A stretch of 64,000 nucleotides of DNA, taken from Peromyscus leucopus (Eukaryota > Chordata > Mammalia > Rodentia > Cricetidae). The stretch spans positions 92,314,936-92,378,935 of the forward strand of contig NC_051071.1 in NCBI RefSeq assembly GCF_004664715.2. Reading direction: 5' to 3'. The position numbers were made by a program, and so were the translations under genes. Each line of letters begins with the position of its first letter. The first letter of the stretch is position 1. Positions 21,372 to 33,034 of this stretch are shown piece after piece. The notes below the pieces were generated by a model. It did no database searches and was not told the origin of the DNA. It saw nothing but the letters and a program-made list of their open reading frames with translations.

Positions 21372-21740
21372 CAGTTTTGTACACATATTTTTATCTTATT
21401 CATTCCTTTCCCCCAAATCTTCCCACCTTCCCTGCCTACCAACTTTGTGTTCTTTTTTATTTTATTTTTTTATTTTTATTAGTTTGTTTGTTTGTTTTGG
21501 GGGGTGTTTGAGACAGGGTTTCTCTGTGTAGTTTTGGTGAAGTTTCCTGGATCTCATTCTGTAGACCAGGCTGGCCTCGAACTCACAGAGATCCACCAGG
21601 CTCTGCCTCCTGAGTGCTGGGATTAAAGGCATGTGCCACCACTGCCTGACATGTTATTTTTTAAAAAACATTTTATAACTCATCAGAACCAATTTGTGGC
21701 CCTTATATTTGTAACTGAAGTACCTTCCTCTTAGCCAGCA
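21370..21740 (-). repeat. Block B of the inverted duplication, - copy, split by a B1
   Basis: 21381-21452 and 21652-21735 are together the reverse complement of 20701-20835; the B1 at 21456-21651 separates them and is absent from the + copy. Confidence 0.85.
21456..21651 (-). mobile_element. B1 SINE, antisense, inserted in block B
   Basis: T/TTTG tail, 'gagacagggtttctctgtgt', 'gaccaggctggcctcgaact', ending 'gtgccaccactgcctgac'. Confidence 0.95.
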
Positions 21741-21784
21741 GAGAGGCCTGTAGACATTCATTTAGGAGCATGCTCATGGCACAG

Positions 21785-22022
21785 GGTGTGCATGGAAGAC
21801 AGGGACAGCTTCTGGAGTCACCTCTCACTTTCCACCTTGTATTTCTGCCATTGTGCCGCTTACTCCAGACTAGCTGACCTGCAGGCTCGGGGCAGGCAGT
21901 TCCCGTGGGCTGGGTTACAAATGCGCACTACTGCACCCAACTTTTTAACGCGGGTTCTGGGGCTCTGACTCAGGACAGCAGGCTGGCACATAAGCACCCA
22001 GCTATTTCCTTAACCCCAAAAC
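21785..22022 (-). mobile_element. B4/RSINE-type SINE, antisense
   Basis: B1-like centre, then 'gggttacaaatgcgcactac', 'ttttaacgcgggttctgggg' and the ID-like antisense end 'cagctatttccttaacccc'. Confidence 0.6.
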
Positions 22023-23058
22023 TCAGATACTCTCTTAAAAAATAAATAAATAACACTTTTTAAAATTTCTAATCAAAGCCTACTTTCTACAAAGATTTTT
22101 TTTCCTTAGAATTTCCTACATCTTTAGCAATTTTGTAACTTAGTCTTTTATTCATCCATAACTTGCTCGAGTCCCCAAACCATAATCCATGATAAAATTA
22201 CCAATGTATGAGGCCCCTGTGTTCTGTGTGTGTCTGGCACCACAAAAAAGCAAAACAAGATTCCTCAGCAAAACAAAGCTAAAAAGATGGGTTCTCCAGA
22301 TTCCCTTTCCAGGCACCAGCAGTTTTGAGGGTGGGGTAGTTAATAGCTGTTGCCCTTACCAATCACGGCCTCAGCTTCAGCAGCCAGCCCCTATTTCCTA
22401 ATGCTGTCTGCATATCTGACCAGGCTCCCCGAGCTTGCTGGTAGTGTTACCCAGCCTTGGGGTTTGCCACTAGAGAGGAGAGCAGGCAATCACTGTGTGG
22501 GTGCCCTGCTGATTCCACTTAGTCACACGGCATTGAAAAGGAGAGAGTGTTGCCCAGGAGCAGGAGTTCTGAAGAAAAGCTGTCTAGACTCATCCACAGC
22601 TGCTTCCTAGACCTGCCACAAACAGGATTTAGACATAAAGTTTTAAAGTTACTTACCCAGCCCCCTAAACAAACATACGTACAATATATCACTCCACAGT
22701 GATTTACAAAGGACTTGTTTCTTTTGAATTAGAAATATCAGTGGAAAGCATCCCTGCTTCCTTATTAATAGGTAATCCTAAACCCTTAAATGCAAACATC
22801 ATCAGGGCGTGAGCCATCTGTTAGAAGAAAAACATTTTATTTTATTTGGCTGCCATGGTCTTCTATAATCAAAGTTTTTATCTTCATTTTCCAGTTAATA
22901 GCTCTGGAGTAGAAAGCCCATGATGGCATGACCCTCTGTGGTGTGCTTTCTTATCTGCCCTCTGATCTCTCAGAACACTATCACGTAACTAGCCTTACGT
23001 ACCTATTAGTTTCTTTAGTTTGGTGATTTTATCTTTTACCTAAGGTAAATTTTTGTGT
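22023..23058. other. Unassigned intronic DNA
   Basis: No exon with usable frame. An acceptor-like ...CATTTTCCAG at 22894 is followed at once by a stop in the exon A-C phase. Confidence 0.4.
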
Positions 23059-23059
23059 G

Positions 23060-23187
23060 CATTTTGGTTTTTGAGATAATCCCCCTCTGTGGCCCAGGCT
23101 GCCATGCTGACCACAACAGACAGCAGTCCTCTGCCTCAGTCTCCCAGGTACTGGATTATACGAGTGCACCACTACATCCAGCTTACC
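23060..23187 (-). mobile_element. Old B1-related SINE, antisense
   Basis: 'ttttggtttttgagataatc', 'ctctgtggcccaggctgcca', 'ctgcctcagtctcccaggta', 'gcaccactacatccagctta'. Confidence 0.7.
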
Positions 23188-23769
23188 TAAGATAGAATTA
23201 ATAGGATTTTAATTTATGTCATTAGCTTTTAGTAAGCCTTATTTTATTAAATGTCAGTTCCGATGCCCAGGAGACAAGGCTTGTACAGCCCTGAACTCAG
23301 CTTCGCCCAAATGACTCAGCCTCGTCACTGGGTGTTGTTTCCTTCACTGGAAGTGTGAGGAGTCGGACTGAATTTGGGTTTTTGCTGAGCCGGCACTTGT
23401 TTGTAATGAGGCGTAGGAGTCTCACCAGCTGCAGGTGCATACCCCGGCAGCTAAAAACTGGGAGAGGGAGGGGTAGGGACAGACAGAGTCCTGTGAGTTG
23501 TGGAGGTGTTCACTACAGTAAAGCCATACTTGAAAAGATGGCCGACATGTCCAGGAGACTGGAAATGTCACCAAAGGCATGTTTTCCTTCCTCTCTCACC
23601 CTCCCTCCTTTCCCATCTCTCCCCCACGTTTCTCTCTTTGACTTGAATTCACTGTTACTTGGTAAAGGTTTACTCATCCTCTTCATTTCAGAAATGAAGA
23701 ACTGGGGCTGGTAGAGTCGCATGTTGGCCTTGGCTGCACAAAGCTGGCTTTGGGTTTAGTGCACACGAA

Positions 23770-23813
<44 letters not shown>

Positions 23814-24504
23814 TTGAAACTATGATAAACTGTATTTCTGCTTCCACTATTTTATTATTTCTTTAGTGGTTCCAATTCTTTCTCCTTCCACTCCAGACCG
23901 GTGATTTGCCCTAAGGAAAATTAAGGCAGCAATCTGAAGTTTGAAGTTTGGCTTATGCATCTGTTAGTATTTAAACCTTGTGACTTTTCTCTCATATTTA
24001 TGGTTTTTACCTTCCATGCCCTTCTGTTTTCCATGGCCTACAAATCAATCTTCAGGACATAATCATGTAGTCCACCTCTCCCCCCAAAAATGTATAGATA
24101 TAAACATAAGTCTCTATAAAAATAAGAGACTTTCTACTTATCTAAATATTGTGTTTGGACAATGTGTAAATGGCACTAATTCAGGAAAAATGTCTACAGT
24201 CAGTGCAGTGGATTTGAAACGGTGTTCTTACAAAAACAACCTCCACACCGTGGAGTCGCTGTGTGGGTTGCTACTGTCTCATCTCCTGGTGCCGCCCTCT
24301 GACTGTAGCTCAGGGAATGTCCTTGAGTAAATCAGATGAATGAATAGAACTCCTGCAAGTTGTTAGACCTCCACAAGCATGGCTTGGCACAAATATGCCC
24401 CACACCCCAACAAAAATGCCCTAATAAATTATAATTTTAAAAATAACTAAAGATACATCCACACACATCTAGGTTTATTATTAACTATGCCATAAATGGC
24501 TAAG
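23188..24504. other. Unassigned intronic DNA with a (CA)n at 23774-23812
   Basis: A CA tract of about 19 units is the only clear repeat. 23355-23714 is a 119-codon open frame without splice support or recognised product. Confidence 0.45.
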
Positions 24505-24640
24505 CAGTGACAGTCGGGCAGCGGGCAGCCTGCAGGAGTCAGTTCTCTCCTTACACCATGTGGGTTCCAGGGATTGAACTCAGGTCATCAGGCTTAGCAG
24601 CAAGCGCCCTCATAACACTGAGCCAGCTCACCAGCCCTGG
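24505..24640 (-). mobile_element. B3-type SINE, antisense
   Basis: 'accatgtgggttccagggat', 'tgaactcaggtcatcaggct', 'actgagccagctcaccagcc' read as the reverse complement of a B2/B3 head. Confidence 0.8.
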
Positions 24641-24699
24641 GTTTTGGTTTTGGTTTTGTTGTTCTTACGATTACAGAATAAGTGAACACAGAGATCTAG

Positions 24700-24808
24700 A
24701 GAGCTGTGTTTTAATGCAGCCCAGGGTAGCCTCAGTCTTAAGAGTCTACTGCCTTGGTCTCCCAATTGTTGGGGTTGTAGATGTGCCCCCACCACACCTA
24801 GCCTTAAT
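24700..24808 (-). mobile_element. Diverged B1, antisense
   Basis: 'aatgcagcccagggtagcct', 'ctgccttggtctcccaattg', 'ccccaccacacctagcctt'. Confidence 0.6.
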
Positions 24809-25534
24809 AAATTCTTTAATTCAGTGGCCGATTCCAATCGGTAAAACACTGGAAGAACCGTCCAGCCCAGCTGTGGTGGCAGAAGCAGGGTGACCGGCAC
24901 AGAGGTGCTTATCAGATATCAAGAGGTCCTGATAGAAATGTTCGCCTTAGCACAGAGGCTCCCTTTAATAGTTTTGTGAAGTCCATTTTATTCAGTAGTC
25001 TTGCAAATTTAAATGAAGCTATAAAAAGAAAAATTATTATTCCTAAATGTAAAATGCTTGCCAATTTTTCCTTTGTTAACTTTCAAATCTGTTTATTTTG
25101 TGTATTATGGAGACTTAAAACTTTAGTAAACAGTAAAATTGTGCTGTTCTTGGAGCTGAAATATAAATATCCCATTCTGTTCCTCTTTATATACGTTCAC
25201 AGAATGCTAGAGCACATAAGAAGAGGCGAAGGGAGGAGCAAGGCTAGGATCCTTTATTTTTCCCCCTTCTGCTGGTATCGTACCACCGTCCATCTTAAAT
25301 GCAAGTTTGGGAGTCGGCCGCTGCCATTTTGGAATAATTAGTGTGTTCTGTGCCATAAAAGATCAGGTACATATTGCTTCATACTGGAAATGCACACACA
25401 TACATAATAAATACATTTATACTAAAATGCAGAGTAGGAGAGATTTAATAGTAACAGTTTTAGAAAGAGGCTTAGGTTAGTTTTGTTAACTTAGTTAAGG
25501 GCATGGGGGAGGAATCATTAAAAATTAATTATTT
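24809..25534. other. Unassigned intronic DNA
   Basis: Contains a 121-codon open frame (24976-25341) in AT-rich DNA without splice signals; regarded as chance. Confidence 0.4.
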
Positions 25535-25536
25535 GG

Positions 25537-25706
25537 ACCAGGTGTGATGGCACGTGCCTTTAATCCAGCACTTGGGAGGCAGAGACAGGCGGATCTCAGT
25601 GAATTCAAGGCCGACCTGGTCTACAAAGTGAGTTCCAGGACAGCAAGAACTACACAGAGAAACCCTGTCTTGAAAAAAACCAAACCAAAACAAAAACAAA
25701 ACAAAT
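25537..25706 (+). mobile_element. B1 SINE
   Basis: 'ggaccaggtgtgatggcacg', 'gcacttgggaggcagagaca', 'aaaccctgtcttgaaaaaaa', tail of AAAAC units. Confidence 0.95.
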
Positions 25707-26240
25707 TAGTAATTTGAAGCTGAGAGTGGTGTATAAATGATGGAGCACAGTGGCAAAGAAATGGGATTGTGGACATAAGCAGAGAGGGTGGCTTGAGTGG
25801 GAGAGCAGTACCAGCTGTTCTAGTCAGGTAGAAAACAGTGAAGAACACCGTGACGGTTGCGTAGGTTTGTAAACAGAAGACAGAGATTTTTAATAGGACA
25901 CTTTGTTTTGGTGAGCTGGGATGAGAGGCTGTTGAGGTGGAGTCTGGATGAAATGTCTTAACAGTGGTCCTCGAGATCCAGAAAAGGAGCTGGCCACGAA
26001 TGACAGGAGATTAACATATATTATCTTGATGAGGCCAATGATCATGGATTTGTAGTGCTATCAACCAGCGTTCCTTTCTCCCCAGCCCTCACTCCTAAAC
26101 TCCACCCTAGAAGTTCCCAGTCACCCTGTGGTGTGGAAAAAAACAGTATTGATCTTGGTTTGCAGTTTTGCTGCATAGGATAGCTAAGATAAGGGGACAG
26201 AGATTCAGAAAGTAATAACAAGATTGGGTCCAGAAAGAGA
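25707..26240. other. Unassigned intronic DNA
   Basis: No repeat or exon recognised; two overlapping - strand frames near 26042-26323 lack support. Confidence 0.35.
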
Positions 26241-26241
26241 C

Positions 26242-26605
26242 CAAGGAGCTGGGGAGGTGACTCCATGGGTAAAAGCATTTTTGTGCAAGCATTAGAACCT
26301 GAGTTTGAATCTCCAGCACCCATGTAAAAAGCTTGATTTAAACTGTGTCTGTAACACCAGGGTTCTTACAAGGATATGGGAGGACGGAATTCCTGGAAGC
26401 TGACAGGCCAGCACACTCTGAGAAAACAGAGAGATGCTGTCTCAAAACAAGATGGAAAGCAAGGACCAACACCTGGGGTTGTCCTCGGACTCTACGTGAG
26501 CACTGCGTGCACACATACATTGTACACATATTCTCTCATGCACAAGCATGCACACACATGCATTCTCACACATGTGCATACACACATGTACACACAAAGA
26601 ACTTA
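26242..26605 (+). mobile_element. B4A-type composite SINE
   Basis: Head 'aaggagctggggaggtgact', 'aacctgagtttgaatctcca', B1-like middle, 'acctggggttgtcctcggac' and a long CA/CATG-rich tail. Confidence 0.7.
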
Positions 26606-26871
26606 CAGCAAATGTATTTGGGGTGGAGTTACTTCAGGAACAAAATTGTTCTTCTCAGCCCAGTGTTTCACGTGTCCTCATCCCAAAATTGTGTCTCCTT
26701 CCCTGACATCTCTCCCACAGTACAGATGAGATTGTTTTGTTGATCATCTCTAGTTGAATGTCCCTTGGGCACTTGAGACTCAAAATGGAGATCCAACATG
26801 TCTTCCCTTTCAGATGACCCCTGTTTCTTTTGTGTCTTCCTAATTATCCGGCATTGAAAACTGACTTGTCA

Positions 26872-26988
26872 GCCAGGCACAGTGGTCAAGTCTTTAACCC
26901 TAGAACTAGAGAGGCTGAGGCAGAAGAATTGCTAAGAGTTCAAAGCCAGCCCTGACTACAATGAGACCTTATCTAAAAAGCTGGGGTT
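26872..26988 (+). mobile_element. Old B1 SINE
   Basis: 'agccaggcacagtggtcaag', 'agagaggctgaggcagaaga', 'aagccagccctgactacaat'. Forms an inverted pair with the B1 at 27130-27284. Confidence 0.75.
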
Positions 26989-27129
26989 GCGGATTGCTTT
27001 TTTCTCTTGATATGATGGCTGTTCTTGGCCAACAATTTGACCACATCTGAAATTAACTAACACCCAAGTGGCTGGGTATACCTGTGAAGGATTTTTCCTA
27101 ATTAAATCATTTGAAGTGTAAAGACCCAC

Positions 27130-27284
27130 CCTTTTTTTTTTTTTCAAGACAGGTTTCCTCTGTGTAGCCTTGGCTATCTTGAAACTCACTCTGTAGACCA
27201 GGCTGGCCTTAAACTCAGAGATCTGCCTGCCTCTTCCTCCCCAGTTCTGGGATCAAAGGCATGTATGCCACCACTTCCCAGCTG
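27130..27284 (-). mobile_element. B1 SINE, antisense, with target duplication
   Basis: Poly(T), 'aagacaggtttcctctgtgt', 'gaccaggctggccttaaact'. Flanked by 'aagacccacc' at 27121-27130 and 27287-27296. Confidence 0.9.
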
Positions 27285-27607
27285 GGAAGACCCACCTTTA
27301 ATCTGGATCTTTTGAGGTAGAAAGATCCACCTTTAATCTGAGTCACACCTTCTGCTAGCAGCCTATATAAAGACCTGGAAAAAGGAAGTTCTTGAATTTT
27401 GCCTGCTTGCCCTCACTCTCTCCAGCAACTCCATTTATTCACTGGTGTTGGAGCCTACTTCTTTGGGATTCTGAAGTATACTGGAGACCAAATGAGACAT
27501 TGAACCTCATGGACTGAACCATTCCTGGGTTCTTGGGCCTTCTTGGTAGACAGCCATTGTTGGACTAGCTGGACTAGTCTGTGAACCATTCCAGTAAATC
27601 CCCAACA

Positions 27608-27661
27608 TAAATGGATGGATGGATGGATGGATGGATGGATGGATGGATGGATGGATGGATG

Positions 27662-27724
<63 letters not shown>

Positions 27725-27725
27725 T
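27608..27725. repeat. Compound (GGAT)n-(GATA)n microsatellite
   Basis: About 13 GGAT units to 27663, then about 15 GATA units. Confidence 0.98.
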
Positions 27726-27892
27726 CTATAAGTTCTGTTCCTCCTGATAAGCCTGACTAATACACTTGCCCTTTTCTTTTTCTTTTTCTTTTCTTTCTTT
27801 CTTTTTTTTTTTTTTTTTAATTTCCCGGAGCTGTGTCAGGGGCCCTTTACTTTTCATATCTGATTACTCCGTCTGTCATTTTTGCTTTATTT

Positions 27893-28024
27893 TGAGTTAG
27901 GTTATCACTGTGAAACCCTGGTTGATATGGAACTTGCTGTACAGACTAAGCTGGCCTCAGACTCACAAATGACTAGCCACTTGCCTCTGCCTCCCAAGTG
28001 CTGGGGTTAGAAGCTACAGTTTGT
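27893..28024 (-). mobile_element. Diverged B1, antisense
   Basis: 'acagactaagctggcctcag', 'ctctgcctcccaagtgctgg'. An upstream poly(T)/CTTT tract (27777-27819) may be its extended tail. Confidence 0.75.
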
Positions 28025-28169
28025 TTTATGTGATGTTTTCTCCAGTCCACTGCTACTAAAGTGCATCAGCCCAGAATGCCTTCTTAAACAGGTCTGCTTG
28101 CTGTGTCTCATGCATCCACCTAGCTATTATATTCTCCTCACTAACGTTTAAATCCTGATTGGGATAGAG

Positions 28170-28372
28170 GGGTTTTTTTATTATTTTTATTTATGTGTGT
28201 CTGTGTGTGTGGACACATGTGTGAGTGAAGCCAGAAGAGGGCATCAGAGCCCCTGGGGCTGAAATTACAGGCAGCTATAAACTGCCCAATGTGGATGCTG
28301 GGAACAGAACTTAGGAGCGCTGAAAGAGCAAGCAGTACATGCTCTTAACCACTGAGCCATGTCCTGGATAGA
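28170..28372 (-). mobile_element. B2 SINE, antisense
   Basis: 'gccagaagagggcatcagag', 'tacaggcagctataaactgc', 'tgctcttaaccactgagcca'. Confidence 0.85.
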
Positions 28373-29157
28373 GAGATTAAAACAACAACAGCAACAAAGT
28401 GGGAGGACGACAAAAGAAACCCACCAGATACAACCTTTGCAATCATTAATACACAGCTGTCGTTACCTGCTGTGACCCACACAAGGACCAGCCATCAACA
28501 ATCAGACATGGAAGCAGGAGGGGTTCACAGGGCTCACTCCTTTACCTCTGAACTGCTGACTACTCAAGCCTCCGGGAGAGGGGAAATCACAGTCTTTAGT
28601 TGTGTGCCTAAGCCCCCCAGGCTCCAACAGATAACATGGTCACACAAGATGGCCTGAGCTAATTAAACTCAGCAAATCACAAAATAAAATGAATAGACAT
28701 GAACAGGAGAGGGGTTGTAGGAAGGGTGGGGTGGGTAGAGAGGTGGTAGAGCGGTGGGGATGAGAATAGGCAGCATGCACTGTGTACATGTGCAAAATTT
28801 CTAAGAACAAATTAATTTTTTTAAAGTATCTAGTGAGTTCCCAAATCCATCCACATAACTTGTAAGGTGGCCTCATCTTCATAGCTAACATTTCTCTATT
28901 GGGGCCATCACCATGTCCACAGATTGGTGGTGCTGTGGCTTATGAGCAAAATGAGTTTCCTTGTTGTGTATGTCTGACATTGGAAGCTCTGTCACTACCT
29001 CACCTCTTTTATGTAGTCACTTATGAATAAGACCTGCAAAAAAGATTCCCTTTCCTGTTGAGTTTCTCTCAGCATAGTGAATATCCAGAATGTAGTAACG
29101 CTTCGCCCACAGCTTCAGCGTGATCACATTTAACCAGTTTACTCAATTCAAAAATGT
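28373..29157. other. Mostly unassigned; possible L1 3' tail near 28660-28830
   Basis: A purine-rich stretch 'gggtgggtagagaggtggta' followed by 'gtacatgtgcaaaatttcta' resembles a short rodent L1 3' end, with low certainty. Confidence 0.35.
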
Positions 29158-29272
29158 AGGATATGGATGTCTGTGCCTAGAGTTCCAGCTCCTCAGGCCA
29201 GGACCAGAGAACGTGAGCCTGAGAGTTCAAGACCAGCTCAGGAAACACCACAAGATCCAGTTTTAAAAATCA
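29158..29272 (+). mobile_element. Old 7SL-derived SINE (PB1/B1 ancestor type)
   Basis: 'tgtgcctagagttccagctc', 'gcctgagagttcaagaccag', A-rich end. Confidence 0.5.
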
Positions 29273-30645
29273 AGGGACCTTTGAATTATTGTTTCTATAT
29301 CCTGGCTGCCCACTAAAATCACATCAGGAACTTTAAAAAATATGTTTACTGATGACTGATTCACAAGTTTTGCTTCAATGGTCTTTGTAAGACCTAACAG
29401 AAGTTTTGTTTATAGTTTCCTAAGAGGCTAATTGTACACAGAGAACCAAGAACCAGTGTCTTAACTGGTTTATTGAGGTGCTGAGTAGAAAGGTACCTTC
29501 TCAGTTGCTTGAGCTGTGTCCACCAGGCAGCTGAGGCAGAGGCACACAGTGGAAGGGGTGTTTACTTTGTAATGGCAGACCTCATGCTTTATTTGAAGAG
29601 CATACACAATGGCCTTTGAAAATCATGAGACCTGCTCGGTTCTTAAAATGAATCAGATGTGTGAGCTGCTGTGGTCTCGCGGTTAGAAGTGCAGACTGTG
29701 GGTGTTTCTGGGCTCTTTGCTCATCTGTTACTGACTTGTTAATTACATGACCTTAAGAGAGTTGCTTGGGCCTCATCTTGGAGTTAACACCTGCTGCAGC
29801 TTCACAGAAAGACCAAGAAGTTGTCTCATTTAAAAAAAAAAAAATCTTTTTAGAAAGCTGTAAATCACTGACTTGTGTTTGGATCCCCCACAAGGGGGCC
29901 AAGTAGACCAGAGGGCTGGGGTGTCTGAACGTGAAACTCAGCTCTGACCTCCTGGTATTTGTTTCCTTGGCAGGGGTCAACAAAACAGAAAACTACCATG
30001 AAGTAGTTGCCCCAGCACATGCCCACGCCTGTGTCATCGTATAGGAAGGGGGAGGCTATGCAGCATGGTGGCTTTTCGGACTTTTAGTTCAACTGATTAT
30101 TGTTTTATTGAAGAAATCAGATCCATAGGCCTGATTTGTAGCTGCCCCTGGAGTTGGACTTTCTGCCTTTTGTCCAAGAAACCACAGGGTAAAGAAAGTT
30201 CATTTTAAATATGAAACTTGAAATTTGAAATTCTGATTGTTTACATCCTGAAGAGCCCTTAAATATACAGGCAGAATTCAGAATTCCTTTTGAAAATATA
30301 TACCCTTTTTTTTTTCATTTTTGAAAAAGACATTTTGCATTATATCTAGGGTTTGTGTGAATCCTCAACTTTCTGAAGATAGACGACATCTTGAGCTTTT
30401 GTGTTACTAATCACAGGTTGCTGATGTTTCATTTTTGAGTGTGAGCGTAGGGTGGTAAAGAGAGGAATTCTGGTTTAATCCTCTGTCATTTAGTTCTTCT
30501 GGAGAGAAGGATAAATCCTAGCTCAGTATATAGAGCAGCAAAATAGACTGAATCACATTTGAGAAAAATCGGTGGTGTAACCTCATAAAATAACACCACA
30601 GTTAAACTTTTTAGATTTTCACCTGCACTGTTCTTAATGACGTGC
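29273..30645. other. Unassigned intronic DNA
   Basis: No repeat or exon recognised. Confidence 0.4.
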
Positions 30646-30646
30646 T

Positions 30647-30748
30647 TCAGCCGAGCGCGGTGGTGCACGCCTGTAACCCCAGCACTCAAGAGGCCGAGGC
30701 AAGAGACTGGCCTTCGTAGTGAGACCCTATCTCATTTTAAAATGTAGA
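30647..30748 (+). mobile_element. Old B1, internally shortened
   Basis: 'gccgagcgcggtggtgcacg', 'ctgtaaccccagcactcaag', then directly 'gtgagaccctatctcatttt'. Confidence 0.8.
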
Positions 30749-32011
30749 TAAACCTCTGAAAAACAAAACTGTCTTGTCTGTCCCAACAGGTTTGCTTCTG
30801 TTTGACTGTAATCCCATAGACTGTCAGGTATTATGTTTGTTACGTGGTACTTTAAAATAGGGCCCCATCTGATAGCCCTGCCTCCAAAGTGCCGGGATTC
30901 TGAATGTGAGCCTCCACTCCAGGCTTCATGTGTCTCCCGACACTGTCTGCGAACACTGACGGCTTTCTCTGTACCTCCTCCTCCCTGGCTCTAACTTACA
31001 GAGAATAAGAGGGGCGAGGGTTTGGAGTTTTTCTTGAAAAAGCCCAGTGTTATCGTTTAACAGTCACTGTGTCCATGGCCTTTATGCATAGTGAGCAGCA
31101 GAATGGGTTCCCTCCCTGCAGCAGAACTCTGTATGAACTCAGTAATTTCTCAAATCTGATAGGTAAAAAAGTGTGGCTTTTTGCTTCCTGTCCCTTCCTC
31201 CACCCCTAAACCATACAGCATTGTGCTTTCTGGTGACATTTACTCACACAGAGCTTCTCACAGCTCTCTCTTCACTTAGATCACCCCGTGTGTGAGGGAC
31301 CTGTGCTGTCCAGTGCCATTTTAGTCAGGCTGCCTGACTCAGAGCACTTCCTAGGAGAGAATGCCCCTGCTTCAGATCAGTGTTGAGGGTGCAGTTCTGG
31401 GATATCTCCGATGCATGTGCCCATAGATATTTGGGAAGTGCTAATTCAGACTGCTGGATGTCTGGTGTCCTCGGAGTGCCTGAGTGGAGGCCCCAGTGCT
31501 TTAACCTGGTGCAGTGACCAAGGCAGTAGGGATCAGAATGGCGAAAGCCACTGAAAAATCCAAGTTCAGTACCGGCTTTCTTTGCCCGACAGATGGATTT
31601 TGTAGCATTGAATCTGTTGTTTAGTTCTAATAAACCAAAATTTGAACTCTTTATATGGCTCTCTCTGGTGATAAGAAACAAACCCAAGACCTGTGGGTAA
31701 TTTCTGAGGTTTAACCAGCAGTTTTCAGAGCTCTGAATCCTTGAACACAAGGCTTTATGAAATCCCTCCGTTGTCATGCCCAGACTCTGAAACTCGTCCT
31801 GCTCCTCCTGGCCCTGTTGACCAGATGTTGTCGTTCCAGCCTGACGGTGCCCTCCTTTGATGTGTAACATATGTGGAGCAGCAGGCCGGAGGGCTTATCA
31901 CTGAGGTGCTGCTTCACACTTGGCCTTGCTTTTGTTGTCAGGCCGTTTGCCGCAGGGTGAATACGCCATAGATGCCTGTTTTCAGCATTGAGATTTGAAG
32001 CCCCGAGTTTC
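30749..32011. other. Unassigned intronic DNA
   Basis: 30855-30930 weakly resembles an antisense B1 end. 31325-31870 is a 181-codon - strand frame without any motif or repeat identity that I recognise; it lacks splice or promoter support. Confidence 0.35.
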
Positions 32012-32179
32012 CATGAGAAGTCTCTCTCTCACATGTGATTCTGTGTTACAGAGCATGAGCAGTCTCTCTCTCACATGTGAGTCCGTGTTACAGAGCATGA
32101 GCAGTCTCTCTCTCACATGTGAGTCTGTGTTACAGAGCATGAGAAGTCTCTCTCTCACATGTGATTCTATGTTACAGAG
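32012..32179 (+). repeat. Tandem repeat, 42-bp unit x 4
   Basis: Units begin 'catgagaagtctctctctca' or 'catgagcag...' at 32012, 32054, 32096 and 32138. Units 1 and 4 share AAG and GATTCT, units 2 and 3 share CAG and GAGTC. Repeat frames on both strands (14 residues per unit) are artefacts. Confidence 0.95.
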
Positions 32180-32477
32180 CACTACCCTCTGGTATGGAAC
32201 TGTGAATCAGTCACCTCTGCTCTCATTCACACTTAGACAAATTTAAGCATTAAATTTTTAAAAATTCACTGCCATCCACATTCTCTATCAATGATTTTAA
32301 AGATATTTCATAGAGAAACACATTGTTAAATATCAACTTGGTGTGTTGCTATCGCTTAATTAACTCTGAGTTATTTAAAAGTTTAGGGATTAAAATAGAG
32401 ACTCTAGTCTCTTTCAGTGTATGGCAGGTTGGTTTTAATGAAAAGATTGAACAGGATAATGTCATCTGAGGATAGAG

Positions 32478-32575
32478 CACACTCCTATAATCTCACCCTT
32501 GGAAGGCTAAGGGAGGAAGATCAGGAGCCCTGGAATTCAAAACCAGCCTGGACAACATAGCCTATCTCAAAGTTT
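32478..32575 (+). mobile_element. Old 7SL-derived SINE
   Basis: 'cactcctataatctcaccct', 'gaattcaaaaccagcctgga'. Confidence 0.55.
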
Positions 32576-32796
32576 ATGGCAGTCTGTTTTACAAAAGGGG
32601 GTTAAGTATTTGGTAAGATCCTTCAGGTATACTTCAAAGAAAACTTAGAAGTAAAAGATTTCATAGTGTAGTCTTTGGGTTCATGATATATTTTTGCAGT
32701 AATAGATTTAGACAATATTTGTATCCTGGGACACTATTTCACTACATTTAGAAACTTGATGGGAGTATAGGAAAGAACATGGGTTATACAGAGTAG

Positions 32797-32928
32797 TTAC
32801 ATGGCATCCCAACACTTTGGGAGGCAGAGGCAGGCGGATCTCTGTGAGTTCGAGGCCAGCCTGGTCTACAGATTGACTTCCAGGGCAGCCAGGGCTACAT
32901 AGTGAGACCTTGTTTTGGAAAAGGAGAG
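32797..32928 (+). mobile_element. B1 SINE, 5' end shortened
   Basis: 'ggcatcccaacactttggga', 'gaggccagcctggtctacag', 'agtgagaccttgttttggaa'. Confidence 0.85.
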
Positions 32929-32937
32929 GTGGGGGAC

Positions 32938-33012
32938 GAGAGGCTGGGGCTGGGGCTAGAAACTGGTAGAGTGTTTATCTAGAATAAGTGAAGTCCTATG
33001 CTTAACCCCAAC
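32938..33012 (+). mobile_element. ID-like SINE fragment
   Basis: 'ggctggggctagaaactggt', 'agagtgtttatctagaataa', 'cctatgcttaaccccaaccc'. Confidence 0.55.
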
Positions 33013-33034
33013 CCACAAAAACGAGCATTTGTTT

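Larger units (their letters stand above)
26989..27770 (+). mobile_element. Unclassified rodent dispersed repeat, interrupted by a B1 and a microsatellite
   Basis: Phrases common to many rodent copies: 'ttaattaaatcatttgaag'-like, 'gaagacccacctttaatctg', 'cacaccttctgctagcagcc', 'gcctgcttgccctcactctc', 'tctataagttctgttcctcc'. The B1 at 27130-27284 splits it and duplicates 'aagacccacc' at its borders. I cannot name the family. Confidence 0.5.

Noticed and set aside
30798..30836. 39-nt segment between good acceptor CCCAACAG and donor CAG|GTATTA
   Set aside because: Open only in a phase incompatible with exons A-C; likely chance.
31325..31870. 181-codon - strand frame
   Set aside because: No motif, splice support or promoter; kept as unassigned. 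A protein search could still change this.
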